Counted from the first letter of the stretch, positions 26,831 through 38,978 are shown. The stretch is 64,000 nt of DNA from Hysterangium stoloniferum (GCA_015178975.1 WHVD01000059.1:124001-188000); one strand, 5' to 3'. Numbers and translations: made by a program. Notes: generated by a model from the sequence alone, not told the origin.

Positions 26831-29159
26831 ACGCCGTTTCAAAAATTCCATTTGTTTGATCTCCGGGTGACTTATGAACATAGGACAGGTTCCCACCATT
26901 AGCCTGATTTTCACTGGAGTCGCTAACTATGTCCACAGTAAAATTTGTAGTCGCCATGAACTAGGTCACAACCGCAGCCATAAACGATTGTTTAATACCC
27001 CAACTTTACTTCGGCACCAAACTCTTTTTTACCAAGGATACTTTGTCCTCATGATTAGTTTCCAATCCACCGGTAACTGGTTGGGCATTCGAGGCGCCAG
27101 GTCCCTGTCTAGCTGTCTAGTTGTGCGCATGTGGGCAAAGTATCGTTGGTTCAATGAGTTGTTTTCAGTTTTAGGACCCAACACTGCCGCTAAGAGAAGT
27201 GGACTCCCAAAGCTGTATCATCCACGAGAATCTCGGAGGTCAGGTATATCGGGTCCGTTTGTCAATGTGTCATATTTCACATGGGTTTGACTTCGTTTCC
27301 AACAGATTTTGGGTACTGCACGCTTTCCAAAAGTTTCATTATTCGTCATTCCACTGGAACTTTAGAGAAATGCTCGAACAGCATGCAGAGGATGTATGTC
27401 TTGACAGAGTTGTCTCAGTCATGTCATACCAGGATCCTTATCAAGGCAAGTTAGATTACTCTGTAACTTATAGTCAGACAACTCTGGAAGAGGCGGTAAA
27501 TCTTCTTAACATCGTTCACGAGGTCCAGCCTGCGCCGGCACTATATGTCACAAACCTTAGCCTCTTTATAGTCGGAGGATCCTCCCTAACCACGCACTCC
27601 TCCCCAGGGGAGGGGATATCCCCTACATAGTAAAATGACCATGTAGGTCAAGGGTCAAGATCTTCTTGATAAGGGGAGGGGGGGGTTCTTTCCTCGCCTC
27701 CACCCCCCCTTTGAATAAAACATGAAAATTTTATCCCCCCTCAGGTTCTCCATGTTTTGTCACCGCTATACGATAATCATCGACGATGAAGTCCAGCGAA
27801 CGAATTAACTCGTTATCAAAGAACAATCCGGTAACAACAAACGTCAGTCAACCATCGTCTAGCGACTGAAGATGGAATGGCAACGGCTAAATGGGCCGTT
27901 GGTACCGCATGTCAACGACGAACACAATGTTCGATGCAGAAGGCGTAGTCGTGCTTGGCCCTTCGCATAGTCGAGTGTCCGTCGGCATTGTTAATGTGTG
28001 TGTCTCTAGCAACCCGAGTTGCCTTCGTAGCACTTGACCCCTCGAAATCGCGCAGATGGAGCTAGTCTATGCACATTTGATCCAAAATCGAGCCTTTGGC
28101 CATCATCAGTACCCTGAGCGTGTCGTCGTCACCCATAGTCGACGAGCGACGCAGCGTTTGAGCAGGAGGCAGAACGATGCGAAGAGGAAAATGATGAGAC
28201 GCACTTTAAGAAGTGCCGTTCCACGGAAGGTTTGAACGGGCTCTCCTTTGATATTGCCATGAACGATGGTGTCGCTCGCTGGAAGGGCTATGGCTGGGGC
28301 CCTGTCAAGAACCAACAGCATAAACTGGACGTGATGATAGATCGGTGCGAAGGAAACCAGCTGTGTTTGGGGTGTGATTTGGATTCGAACTGAGGGTGGG
28401 GGAACGGTAGGGAGAACGGGGGAGTTGTTCGAGGAGGAGTTGAAAGGTTTTGATATATGAATGCATACAAGAAACGATATTGATTAACTGAGGATTGTCT
28501 TAGTTTCACACAGGGTGATTGTGATTCCTGCATGACAAGGTGAGTCGGAGAATCTCGTATAAATCTTGATCCTGGGACCGAGGTTTCGTGAAAGCTGCCT
28601 GTCGTTCCTTCATCTCGGGACGAAAGAAGGGGAGGCAAACACATAAACCGTGGTCTTCTCTGAATATTTGCAGTCCTCTGCTAGTAATCGGACCGTTTCT
28701 TTGGTGTATATTACGATATTTATAGATTTCTCGTTTGTCCAAGTTTTTCTGCGATATTTAATTCAACTTGGGATACTTGACAATTACAATACCTCTTTAT
28801 CTTGAATTTGGCGCACATTACGCATATATCCATGAATTTACCGGTTGCTCATACAGATCCCCATGAATGGCACACATCCAGAGTAACTGATCGCGAGCTA
28901 CTTGCAAGGCTGCGCCCTTGGATGCTGTCTAGGACATTTATGTCGATAGTGACAAAAAATAATTGGTAAATATCTAAATATCCACGAAAGATATAAATGT
29001 TCACGTGCCTCATCCAGAGAAACCGGACAAATATATTTGTATGAACTACGAAAAACACCACATCCCAGCGTCCTTGAAATTGAGTTAATGTAACAGGATA
29101 ATACTTTGGGGGGGAGTTTGAACCTTGAAAAAGTTAAGGGTGAGATCGTCAAAAATTAA
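26831..29159. other. region without a supported gene
   Basis: Two open frames (26874-27290 and 27199-27630, +) have no recognised domain; a stretch near 27220 (ENLGGQVYRVRL) faintly resembles a kinase glycine loop. Around 27600-27755 there are C/G-homopolymer-rich, partly self-complementary tracts (CTCCCCAGGGGAG and several runs of CCCCCC or GGGGGG). The rest shows nothing I can name. Confidence 0.45.
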
Positions 29160-29243
29160 TCTCCAGGACCGGGATCGAACCAGTGACATTCAGATGAAGT
29201 AACCAATTACAGTCTGACGCTCTTCCAACTGAGCTACCCAGAG
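29160..29243 (-). tRNA. tRNA-Tyr (anticodon GTA) with 11-nt intron
   Basis: On the minus strand the cloverleaf is complete. The acceptor arms CTCTGGG and CCTGGAG pair throughout (two G-T wobbles), with the C1-G72 pair typical of eukaryotic tRNA-Tyr and discriminator A. The D arm is GCTC-GAGC, the anticodon stem TCAGA pairs with TCTGA, the loop reads CTGTAA plus A with anticodon GTA, and the T arm is ACTGG-TTCGATC-CCGGT. The 11-nt intron (TTGGTTACTTC) sits between positions 37 and 38; without it the tRNA is 73 nt. Confidence 0.93.
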
Positions 29244-29552
29244 TTGGTGGTCGTTGCGTATAATCTACATCAAAACCAGATTAAATACTTGAATATAAAA
29301 GAATAACAAAATTCCTTCTTTTATCCAAAACTAATCCTCTAGATTTGACTCCGAGTGCCTCATTCCAGCGGTTGGTTTGAGATAAAACAAAGCAGAGTCT
29401 CTATATCTCCATAATACATGGAAACATTCCAGAAAAGATGCCCTAAATATTATCAAATACAGTGACTAATTTAAAAGAAAGGATGTTCAACTAGGGCTCG
29501 TCACCAGGCTGACATAATATTATCATTCTTATTCTTCCGTTCCGCTGAACAT

Positions 29553-31254
29553 ATGAGCTTCAAGCTCGGCCGCGGGCTTTTCTCAAAGCCACCGCTATTC
29601 ACCTACACAAGATCAAATATAACACGTTCTCGCTGCCTATTCACGAGGACGACACAATCATCTAGTAGCCATACCGCACGGAACATCCTCTCCGGGACTC
29701 TTTTAGTCGCTGGAACCACACTTTTCCTCGTATATTACTTCGATTCGCGTTCGGCTGTGCACCGTTATGTTTTTATGCCGATACTGAGAAATGTGTTGGA
29801 TGCGGAGGTGTCACATAAGGCTGCTTTGAAGGTGCTTAGGTCTGGCTGGGGGCCGAAGGATACTCGGGTCGATGATGAGAGCTTGGCAACTGAGGTACGT
29901 GGAAATACGATACAGGGAGAGTCCATATTGATCTATTTCTGTTTTTTTTCTAGTTATGGGGACGCCAATTATCAAATCCCATCGGCTTAGCAGCCGGATT
30001 CGACAAAGACGGCGAAGCAATCGACGGGCTGTATGATCTTGGTTTCGGTTGGGTAGAAGTAGGCAGTGTGACTCCCAAGCCTCAGGTGAGTATCTCCCTC
30101 ATGATTCCTATCATTTACTACGTGACTTACTGCTCAAATCAAGCCAGGCAACCCCCTGCCACGCGTCTTCCGCCTCCCCTCCGACAGCGCCATTATAAAC
30201 CGGTACGGATTCCCTTCACAAGGTCACACCTTCCTCGTCTCCCGGCTTCTATCACGGGACCGTGCCAACACGGACGCTGCACAGCAGCTCCTCTCAGTCA
30301 ACCTCGGCAAAAATAAATCTTCCCCCCAAGACTCCGTAGCAGACTTCCTCACAGGGATACGGACGTTCGCCCCTCTCGCACCCGTACTAGTTATCAATGT
30401 ATCTTCGCCAAATACACCAGGCTTACGCGCCCTCCAAGGACGAGGGATGCTCCAGGAGTTACTAACAAGCGCTACAAAGGAGCGTGATGCCGTCGCAGAA
30501 TCCACAGGGAAGAAAGCGCGTCTGGTGCTCAAGATCGCACCTGACCTTGACGAGGATGCGGTGCGTGATTTAGCGCAAGTCGTTCGTGAGACGGGCGTGG
30601 ATGGTGTTATTGTTAGCAATACCACTATTTCGAGACCAGATACCCTTCTATCACGTATGTCGTTATTTTTTCACTTCAATGGTCCCCTTTAACTGACATG
30701 GCGGACACCCACCCACAGCCGAGAAATCTGAAGCAGGCGGCCTCTCAGGTCCTCCTCTCAAATCGCTCTCCCTCCGTACCCTCTCCCTTCTCAGAAGCCA
30801 ACTCCCCGCCTCCATCCCTATAATAGGCTGCGGGGGGATAAGCAACGGCAAAGATGCACTAGACTACGCAAAGGCGGGCGCGACGGCTGTACAGCTCTAT
30901 ACCGCATTTGGTTATGATGGCGTGGGGGTTGTAAGGAGGATTAAGGATGAAGTGGTAGAGGAATTGGAGAAGATTGGAAGTGGGGTTACATGGGGGAGTG
31001 TGGAGAGGGAAGCGAGGGAGAGATTGGCTTGGAAGCCGGAGGTGCCGACAGCCCCACCGGGGGAAGTAGTGAAGGAAGACAATGTGGACTCATTGATTCG
31101 AGAAGCGGAAGAGCTAAAGAAGATGCTGGATGAGGTGGCTGTCAAGTTCGTCAATGGAGATACTCAGCAGAAGTCGAGCGGAGCGGGAGTGGGAGGCGGA
31201 GGGTCAGAAGAAGATTTGCGGGAGGCTGTTGTTGCGATACCGCCTGTTATGTAG
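29553..31254 (+). CDS. dihydroorotate dehydrogenase (quinone), mitochondrial, class 2
   Basis: Oxidises dihydroorotate to orotate in de novo pyrimidine synthesis, passing electrons to ubiquinone at the inner mitochondrial membrane. Exons 29553-29894, 29954-30085, 30144-30654 and 30719-31254 sum to 1521 nt, 506 aa. The N-terminus is a basic presequence, then a hydrophobic segment (about residues 45-63) that would anchor the protein, as in class-2 enzymes. Landmarks are [33 protein letters not shown], the catalytic-serine motif [11 protein letters not shown] (Ser about 246), [18 protein letters not shown] and the FMN-phosphate loop GCGGISNG (about 365). The last roughly 90 residues are a Glu/Lys-rich and Gly-rich extension beyond the usual end. 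Fungal orthologues carry names such as URA9/pyrD. Convergent with the next gene; the stops are 172 bp apart. Confidence 0.95.
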
Positions 31255-31372
31255 ATTGGTAGATTATTGGAACGGAGAACAAGATAGATGGATTTGTTTT
31301 GGTCAATGGTAACCTGACACGAGGAATAAAACAGAAAGAATAACAAAATAACAGAACAAAGTTGAGCTGTGT

Positions 31373-31396
31373 ACCACCACCACCACCACCACCACC
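31373..31396. repeat. (ACC)8 microsatellite
   Basis: Eight perfect ACC units lie between the convergent stop codons of DHODH and the downstream minus-strand gene, in 3' UTR territory. Confidence 0.9.
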
Positions 31397-31426
31397 GCTC
31401 ACCCATCTCAAGAATCTCACCCCGTC

Positions 31427-34166
31427 TCATCCACAGCTCCTCTCACATCCATCCCAAGCCCCAGAAATCATAAAAAGCGCCTCAAAAACTGCCGGCACAA
31501 AAAAAGGCGGCCGATCACCCACCTCTCTCATAACCATCTCCAACCGCCTCTCCGCCACCTCCCTCTCCTCATTCTGCAATTTCAATTTCGCACCCAACAC
31601 CTCTATCGCATCCTCCCGCGCCATCACAGCAGCACGAAGCTTCTCCCTTGCACTTCTCAACTCCAATACTTCACCCTCCAAATCCTGCATTGCATGTGTT
31701 GTTCTTTTCCTTTCGCCCCGGAGGCGGTTGTTGACGGCTTTGAGATCAGTGAGCTCGTCTTGCGCATTTTGGAGCTTGTCTCGCAGGCTTTGGACGGCGA
31801 CAGATTTCGTCGCAAGGGATCTCAGGTCCACGCGCCATTCTTCGGCGATGGACGCTATGTGTTTGAGAAGCGGAATATGATGTGGGTTGTGGTGTGGAAG
31901 AGGGGAAGGAGGATGTGTGTTGCGTTTGGATATTTGGTTCTCAGGCGCGGCGAGTGCGATATTGGAATTAGTCAGCGAGGACATGGGGTCGTTATGATCG
32001 TTGGGTCGGTTGGGAATCTCGATATTGCGTTGATACTCATTGTTATTACAACCCCAAGGAGATCCGCCATGAATCATGTGACGTATTTCATCGATCATGT
32101 CGGAGGGACCTTCTGCCACCAGTCTGTCGAGTATGGAAATGAGGTTTGGGGATAGGGATATGTCAGTGCATGGGTGAGAGTTAATCTGCTTATTATTATT
32201 GTTGCCACTATCGTCTTTAACATGATGATGCCCATTCTGATGCCCGGAAGTATATAGCACCTGGGCCACGGTACCGGATCCATGTGATGGCGATCCATCC
32301 GTCACCATCGCCACACCCACTTGAGCTTCCCTTATGTCGAGGACTGGGACATCCGCTTCGACGGGATCCATTTTAAAATCGACTGAAAGAGCCGTTCGCG
32401 CCTCTCCGCCCGCAACTTCGGACGTCATATTACCCAGTGGGTTACCGCAGCCAGGCTCCAGGGATCCAGCCCGTATACATGGTGCTGTCACAGCATTGTT
32501 GGACTCGGATCTTATCATTGCCGCTTTTGAGGGACATTCAACGTGAAGTGGAGGTACAAGGAGTAAAATAAATACCAATGGAACGTGCTTCTGAAAGTAA
32601 GAATAAATCTTGCCCTATGGTATGAGACGGCGGGGTCGTGCTAAGTGTCGGATTGGCTGTCGTCCTGTCCCGAGAGGTGGGTCGATTTGCGGAAGAGTCA
32701 TTTTCTCGCTGGCTACACATGGACTTGCAGATGGAAGGAGCCGGACGGACACGAACCCAAGAGCGATCGTGGTTCGGAGATATATCTCGTGATACATACT
32801 TTCCAGTCTCATTCTCGTTATCACCATGATCACAATCACCGTCTGCACAATGAGCCCTCTTAAGACATCTATCCCCCCGATGAACAGATCTACTGGTGGC
32901 GCCGTGACGTTTCCCATGATCTGAACCGGCTTGGGATCTTTTCATCTTCTTTGTCCAATTTGTATAATTTGGAATTTTTCTGTCACGGAATGATCTGACG
33001 CCGTGGTCGTAGGCGGTCCCGATGCTGATGTTGGTGTTGGCAGTGATATCCTCACCGACGAAACCCTGGTCAAGTCGATTGCTGGGCTGATCATCAAAAT
33101 GACTCGGAATCAATGGCCTGCGCGTCGAGTTTTCAACTGCCATCATATCGCCACCAGCACATGCAGTCGCATCAGCCTGAGTGCTCCGAATAAGACTGGA
33201 GCTGGAATCTCGCAAGACGGAATCAGCAATAGATGGACGCCCTAACGGGTTTCTGCCAGTGAAGGCTCCAGATCTTTCTAGTGGGGAAAGGGGTTTAGAT
33301 TTTGTGGAAGTGCCAGAGAAGTAACTAGTATGGGGAAGAGACGGAGGAGCCTGAGGGCCGTCGATTTCGATTTCGCCTTCCTCCTTTCGACTCCTCTCAA
33401 GACTTGGAGGACGATTCGAATCATGTGCGCCAACAGATTTGTATACAGAATCGTCGGCGGGTTCCCCCCAGCGGGGATTTCTGCAATCACGAATATCGGT
33501 ACTTTGTGACCGCGATCGTTTTCGTGAGCAACTCGAGGCTGAAGATTTCGGACTTGTGCTTTCTTTGGTCGTCGCCACTTTACCTCCGACACGTTCATCA
33601 CGGTCTGCATCACTCCCGTAATACAATGGAGATGGACTCCTCCTGGTAGGCAACATTTCCGCATCAGAGTGGCATATTGTCGTCGTCTCCGGAGCCTGTA
33701 ACTTCCACAACACAAAGAGACTTGGCCCCCAGACCAGCTTGTATTCCCGATGCTCAGGATGTCGAATAGATTCACCGTTAGGCCTCTCCAGCTTGATCGG
33801 CCTCCACCAAAACGACTCCTGAGATCCACCATCAGGTGCATCCTCATCACGCTCCAACATCCAACATCTCCCAAAACATGGATTGCGATTGCCTCCGACT
33901 ATACACACGAAGATATCGCCAATCTTGCATTCGCGGAATTCCGAGGGTGACTGGGGCGCGCCCGTGATTTGAAATGTGAATCTCGAGCGTGGATAGAAGC
34001 GGATATCTAGGTCCTCAGTGCAGGCGTATATTAGATTTTTATGTGTGTCTGAGCCTTGGAGGTTGATGTTATAGAGGGAAACTGTTATGAAGGTTTCATG
34101 GAGGTAGACTTTGAGGTTGCCCAAGTTGCGAAGGGCAGAGAGTTGGGGCATCACTGGCGAATTCAA
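31427..34166 (-). CDS. low-complexity, coiled-coil protein of unknown function
   Basis: Two long open frames (34166 to 32576 and 32523 to 31427) join in frame over a 52-nt intron with a GTATTT donor and an AAAAG acceptor, giving 895 aa. The N-terminal 190 residues look folded, rich in aromatic and hydrophobic strands with Cys pairs (CKIGDIFVCIVGGNRNPCFG, FWWRPIKLERP, YKLVWGPSLFVLWKL). A long Ser/Arg/Asp-rich disordered stretch follows. The last 150 residues are strongly heptad-like with many Glu, Arg and Leu (LRDKLQNAQDELTDLKAVNN), a predicted coiled coil. I do not recognise the N-terminal domain. The long frames make a real gene likely; the join is less sure, and two separate genes are possible because each frame has its own ATG. 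The start at 34166 could also be the second Met, six codons in. Confidence 0.6.
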
Positions 34167-34489
34167 TCGTGAGGAAATGGCAGAGAGGTGGGGGGGGGGA
34201 TATGTGGCGGGTTTTAAAGTGGAAATTTACGTATAAGCTTGTGCATGTGATTTCTTTTTTTTGACTTTAATATAAATAGCCAGCTTCTAAGCAAAATCGG
34301 AGCTGTATTAAAGCTGATACAGGATATCATGTTACACATACCAATAGCACATATACATGAATATAAGAAAAAAGAAGCGCTCACGAGAACGAAATAAAGG
34401 ATATAATGTCCTGAAGCGATTAGAGAGAGGCGCATATGGATAGTGTGCCACATGCACATTACTCGTTGGAAGACAGGAATTAACAGAGA

Positions 34490-35432
34490 TCAGGACATGA
34501 CCCATTGTCTTACGGCCTGACAACCGCCGACATCGGAATGTAATAGTACCGTAGCTAGCCAGTGTTGTAGTCGACGGCGACGGCGTTCGAGGAACGCAGG
34601 TCGGTAGCGAGCTAGAGTGTGCATTATCAGTTATGAATCAAGGGAATATATAAAATATAGGTGCCTAGGGGTGATTTTGGCGGTAGTGAGGGGATATTGT
34701 GGAGCATGTCGCGCTGGAGGGTGATTATTTTACTTGACGAATATGACTGGATGTGATGCTCACAGGTAATGTTTGCTGCAAAGCGAGATATAATTGTTCA
34801 AAGTCACTGTATCGTTTGAGGATATGGAATGTCGTGCCCTGACCATGACGCTTCCTAAGTCCCCATACAAACAAACACAAATGTAGCACAGACCTCTTTT
34901 GTATAAACAGCACAATCATACACTGAAACGCAAAGCCACGATAAAGATGAAGACTTTCCAAAAACACAACTAAGATACTCACCAATATATGCCCCACCTA
35001 ACTTATCCCCAACACTAGTCCACCCACCTATCCTCACATCCCTCGTAAACCCCGTACTCTCACCCAGACTATTCCCCAACCAAATCTCTCCAGAAATAAG
35101 CGACCTCGAGTCAAGTGTAGGTGATCTGCAAGGTGGAGCCGGGGTCTATTTAGGTTAATCATAAAAGACCCATGAGGCGATGCTATTCATGATCAACGCA
35201 AGGTATATGTACTCACCCCAAAGGCCTGTCTATCAAACTCATCGTAAAATGCAGACTCCTCCTCAATGTCTACCCCGTCCTGCGGAATGACGACTATTAG
35301 GCCTTTGGCGTTTGCAAAGGGATGGGATGGGCCGGGCTGGGAGTCCGATTGTGACTGGTACCCGTAACTCTCTTCAGAGGTTCCCACTGACATTGTCGAT
35401 GATGAGCTCGAGGACAAGTCTGCCCCGTGCAT
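34490..35432 (-). CDS. small PX (phox homology) domain protein, Ypt35-like
   Basis: PX domains bind phosphatidylinositol-3-phosphate on endosomal or vacuolar membranes. I splice six exons: 35432-35217, 35145-34983, 34922-34894, 34838-34764, 34713-34665 and 34611-34490; the sum is 654 nt, 217 aa. The N-terminus is Ser-rich. The PX domain starts near residue 95 (GEIWLGNSLGES) and shows VYDCAVYTKEGTTFHILKRY, SDFEQLYLAL, the LPPKSPL proline motif and ARYRPAFLERR, followed by a C-terminal helix ending near VGGCQAVRQWVMS. The size and single PX domain resemble yeast Ypt35; the assignment is by inference. No GT donor is available for the last intron (34664-34612); AG/GCACCT is the only in-frame choice, so it is probably a GC-AG intron. 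Confidence 0.85.
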
Positions 35433-37159
35433 GGTGGACTGGAGAAACTATCCGTCCGCCAAGGCCGGCAAAGTAAACTCCCTTGGAGTCCCTGCCCCAG
35501 CCTTTGAGACGTATTGTGACGTAAGCATGGCGTGAGGTACCAGCCGTCGGAGCTCAGCCTCCGTGCTAAAAATAGAAAATCGCTAGTAAGGATTTTTTAA
35601 ATGCGTTGGGAATTATTTTCGTCTCTGTTCATAACAGTCTTTTTACAATTTATAAATTATTACTAGATTTTTGCGATGATTTTTTCAATCGAGTTGTTTT
35701 CCAACCGTCAGCGCGTTTTATTTATTGCAATTTTTAAAACTAATGACATTCGGAAAAAAGCTCAAATGGATAAAGTCAACACTTGGACACTCCTCAAATT
35801 AGAAACTTCTCATTTCAAAGTAGTCATTATATTTAAAACTTGCAAAAAAATCTATAGCGTGAATGTCACCTTGAAAATCTTTTTGTGCTATCAACAAATG
35901 CCCTAGTATTACAGCGCTTTCACAGTACAATGAGAATGGGGAGAAATAAGCCATATTGGCCTAGTGTAACGAATAATATTGATCAGGAGGGGGGTCGATG
36001 GAGATGTGGTGTGATTTTTGGACGAGTATTTTGATACTGGGTGGTGATGGTGGATCGGTAGCATGTCCACAGAATAAACCGACCAAATAGGTCAGTACCC
36101 TCCTGTGGAGAGGGGTTTTCTTTCTGTCGGAGGCATGAATATAGAAATCTAGAGACACCAGATCGGTCCGAGTGTCACGAACCTCAACCGTTTTATTGTC
36201 AGCCTCTCTTCCCGAACCACGTACTCCCAGTCCCCCTCTGAGGCCCCCTCAATGTCGAGTGTCGACTCGTCATCAGCATCTATTAACGGGGAGTAACCTC
36301 GGTCGAGGCAAGGTGCCATGTTTGACCAAATTTCTGTAAAAAACGGTCGTTGGGTTTGCATGTTTGGGTGCGGTTTGAACGGGACTTCTCCTTAAGCGCG
36401 CAGATGGATTTGGCCTCAAACAAAGCCCCCCCGGACGCCACAACAAAAGGTCACCAAGTCCATTTCACTTCCCCTGTAATTTGAATATTTCCTAGATTCA
36501 TTTCTGCGCATGGAAGACCACTGCGTTCCAAGATCTTCAAACATGGCATAGCTGTTTAGTAGCAACAGTGAATACTGTAGTTATGGACGCGACAGGAAAA
36601 TTCCCACTGGTGGCTACGACAATAATGGAATATCAACTGGAGGCGTGGGTGTCCACAAAATTGTTATCCTGGGCTCTTCAATCAGCTGCTCGTATTTGTT
36701 CTGTTTGGCGGAGGAATGCCTCTGGTGAATGCTCGTTATTTGCGCTTAAAAGTGTACACTTATGCAGAATATTTCAGATTTTCGATATGGCCGTGAGAAT
36801 CCGAAGAAGATCCCAAGAGAGGGAACGACGAGGCTGAGGCTGGTTCGGGGGTAATGGTAGTGCTGGTATTGAGCGGCAGGACTCGGTGCTTGTCCGGGTC
36901 AATGTAGCCACACCGTGGCTGCCCGCAGCGGGGAACTATGAAGAAGACTTGTGACGAACAGTCCGGCGTTCGGCGACGACAAGCAGAGTATTTACGGAAA
37001 GGGGCTCGCCGAGCCAAAATGCATAACTCGCCGATACCTGACTGCTGAAAGATTTCAACGACGCAGCAAACAAAATGGAGACCATTGTGAGAATCGCAAA
37101 ACATCCAGCCTGGAGTAGTTATTTCAAGTGACATCACGCCCGCGAAAGAAGAAGTAATA
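35433..37159. other. intergenic region, nothing firmly supported
   Basis: The left end is upstream of the PX gene. An acidic 70-codon frame (36361-36149, minus; MAPCLDRGYSPLIDADDEST) might be a first exon, but I cannot extend it. The interval 35560-35940 is AT-rich. No repeat termini are seen. Confidence 0.4.
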
Positions 37160-38010
37160 ATGCAAGATTTGGAAGACACCAGGCCTCGCAAGATATACAC
37201 GGCTCTGATTACGAAGGGGGGATTGTTGGCAGCGGCCGTCATTTACAGGAATGGCATCAAACTACACGCCATAGCAGCGCGACTGGGCAGTGCGTTCCAT
37301 ATGTTTGGTATACTCCATGACTTGTTAAAAACGACAGTCTACGTCGACAATCAAGCAGCCGTCAACTTGAAGGCCATCCAAGGCATCAAACCGAACGCGG
37401 GACATAACTTCATCGACAAGGTCCACAAGATGGCTGAAGAGCCGAATAACAAGGTCCAGCGAGTCGACATAGAGTTGATATGGATATTTGGACTTAAAGG
37501 GGTCCAGGGCAACTCGACACTGCTGATAAGTACACCAAAGGAGCTGCACCACATTCCTTCATCTTCTTCTTCGGGGTCCACTGCCAATAAGCAAGGCCGC
37601 TATCATACTCAAGACCTTCGCAGAAGCCCTACGAGAGAAAAACAGCGAAATGCTCTCGAGTAGTATGGGCGCTTGATCAAGATATCTGCGCGATGATCGC
37701 GCTTCCGCAAACTAATCAGCCACTATAATCGACACCAGCCTGAGAAGGGTCTCCTCACACACCTCGATGAACATGCCCAGCCGCACAAACATTTAAACTG
37801 TATCAAACAAGTTCCGTTCTCTCCGAGTCATGCCCATTATGCCAAACATATTCCAATATCGAAGAAAGATTGGAGGTGACTTTTCCGCTCCATAGTCACC
37901 CTCACCAAGCTGTTGTCCGACGAAAAAGAAAAAGGTCATCCCCAAGTTCATGCATTACATTAACGAGTCAAGACGTTTCCGAGACACTTTTTGGGTGTCT
38001 TAGATGACAG
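37160..38010 (+). mobile_element. LINE (non-LTR retrotransposon) remnant: RNase H and C-terminal zinc region
   Basis: The translation keeps an RNase H-like pattern: YVDNQAAVNLKAIQG (the catalytic Asp motif), GHNFIDKVHKMAE, and IELIWIFGLKGVQGNS, equivalent to the WxPGHxGxxGN motif, followed in other frames by ADKYTKGAA-type sequence. About 200 bp further, broken frames give HLNCIKQVP with a CPLCQTYSN motif and LSDEKKKVIPKFMHYI, typical of the C-terminus after RNase H in fungal LINEs. Several frameshifts and stops make it dead; the reverse transcriptase part is missing. Confidence 0.65.
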
Positions 38011-38706
38011 TGGATAGATTGACACAAGTCCTCGACTACCTTTCCGTTACGCTGCCTCGCACCCCCACCTCTTATCCACATGGTGAAAGCACTTTTTAAT
38101 TCTCAATACAAAAGTTCGGTCTTCCCATTTTTAAACTCTGTTTGTATTAACGTTACCTAGGGTATGCTCTAATAGACAAAAATGGTAAAAGAAGAGAAAA
38201 AAGGGAAAGAAAAATTATGAGACACTGAGTGTATGAATCCTCGTTTGAAGTAGAGCAGGTGTTGTTGAAGATCCGGTACTTCGAAGGTCTTGCACAAATT
38301 CTTGTGGAAATAAATGAGTGTTTCGTGAAAGTGTCGTAAATGGGGTTCACAGAGTGAATCAATATCCGACGAAGTTGGTGTATTTATTGTATGGCAGGTT
38401 AAAGGTGGCAAAAGTGGTGTTTTCTAGCTACGATTCTTCAAGTTTATATACATGTAGGACGAGTCATAATCGGACATGGTAGCTCATCCGGGAATATTCC
38501 TAAAGTTTCCAGCACAGAAAGAAGTAATAGAACCTAAATGGACAATGAGTGGGAAATTCGGACTACGTTGCTCGGAGTAGTCGGGTCAGAGATTGCCCAA
38601 GTCACAAGATAACAATAATAAGATGATATAAGATGATAAGGTTAATTTAGCAGGTGTGTCTGTATGTTTGCATTCGAGTAGTCTGGGTATTAGGTATAAC
38701 GAGTAT
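38011..38706. other. AT-rich region between LINE and LTR relics
   Basis: No gene or element end can be defined. Open frames on the minus strand (38153-38411) are AT-rich and unrecognised. Confidence 0.4.
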
Positions 38707-38826
38707 TGTAGAAGTAAACACGCGTATGAAAAAGGTGAGACAAAATGTCTCGAAAAGACGCAATGCGTCATATGTTCAATCTCCTCTCGAATGTACTCTT
38801 ATATACGTGTAGTATAGCTAGGGAAT
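38707..38826 (+). repeat. relic LTR related to the sequence at 62677
   Basis: From TGTAGAAG the sequence aligns without gaps for about 46 nt to TGTTGAAG at 62677. The similarity then continues with short gaps through GAGACAAAATGTCTCG (GAGACAATGTGTCTCG in the other copy), CAATCTCCT and GAATGTACT. The 62677 copy lies just downstream of a copia RNase H fragment, in the place of a 3' LTR, so this copy is probably a solo or broken LTR. The right boundary is uncertain. Confidence 0.5.
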
Positions 38827-38978
38827 CTCTCAGCGAACGTTTATTCGCTGAGAGTAAGTGATATGTTTATTGCCTCATCACGAAACAAAACTTATCTATG
38901 TATATAGTACTTAAAACGTCTTTAGGTATTGTATAATATAGCGAACGTTTATTCGCTGAGATACTTAAAACGTCTTTA
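38827..38978. repeat. cluster of repeated hairpin and direct-repeat motifs
   Basis: A hairpin with 11-bp perfect arms (CTCTCAGCGAA / TTCGCTGAGAG, loop CGTTTA) lies at 38827-38854. Its core recurs at 38940-38961. A 17-bp motif, TACTTAAAACGTCTTTA, occurs at 38908-38924 and again at 38962-38978, so hairpin and motif alternate. Confidence 0.7.

Noticed and set aside
28288..28742. Overlapping minus-strand open frames before tRNA-Tyr
   Set aside because: Overlapping frames on one strand with no motif; looks like chance.
32610..33874. Several 60-200 codon frames overlapping the 31427-34166 gene
   Set aside because: Shadows of its Ser/Arg/Asp-rich coding sequence in other frames.
36149..36361. Acidic 70-codon minus frame that could be a first exon
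   Set aside because: I could not join it to a second exon in frame with convincing splice sites.
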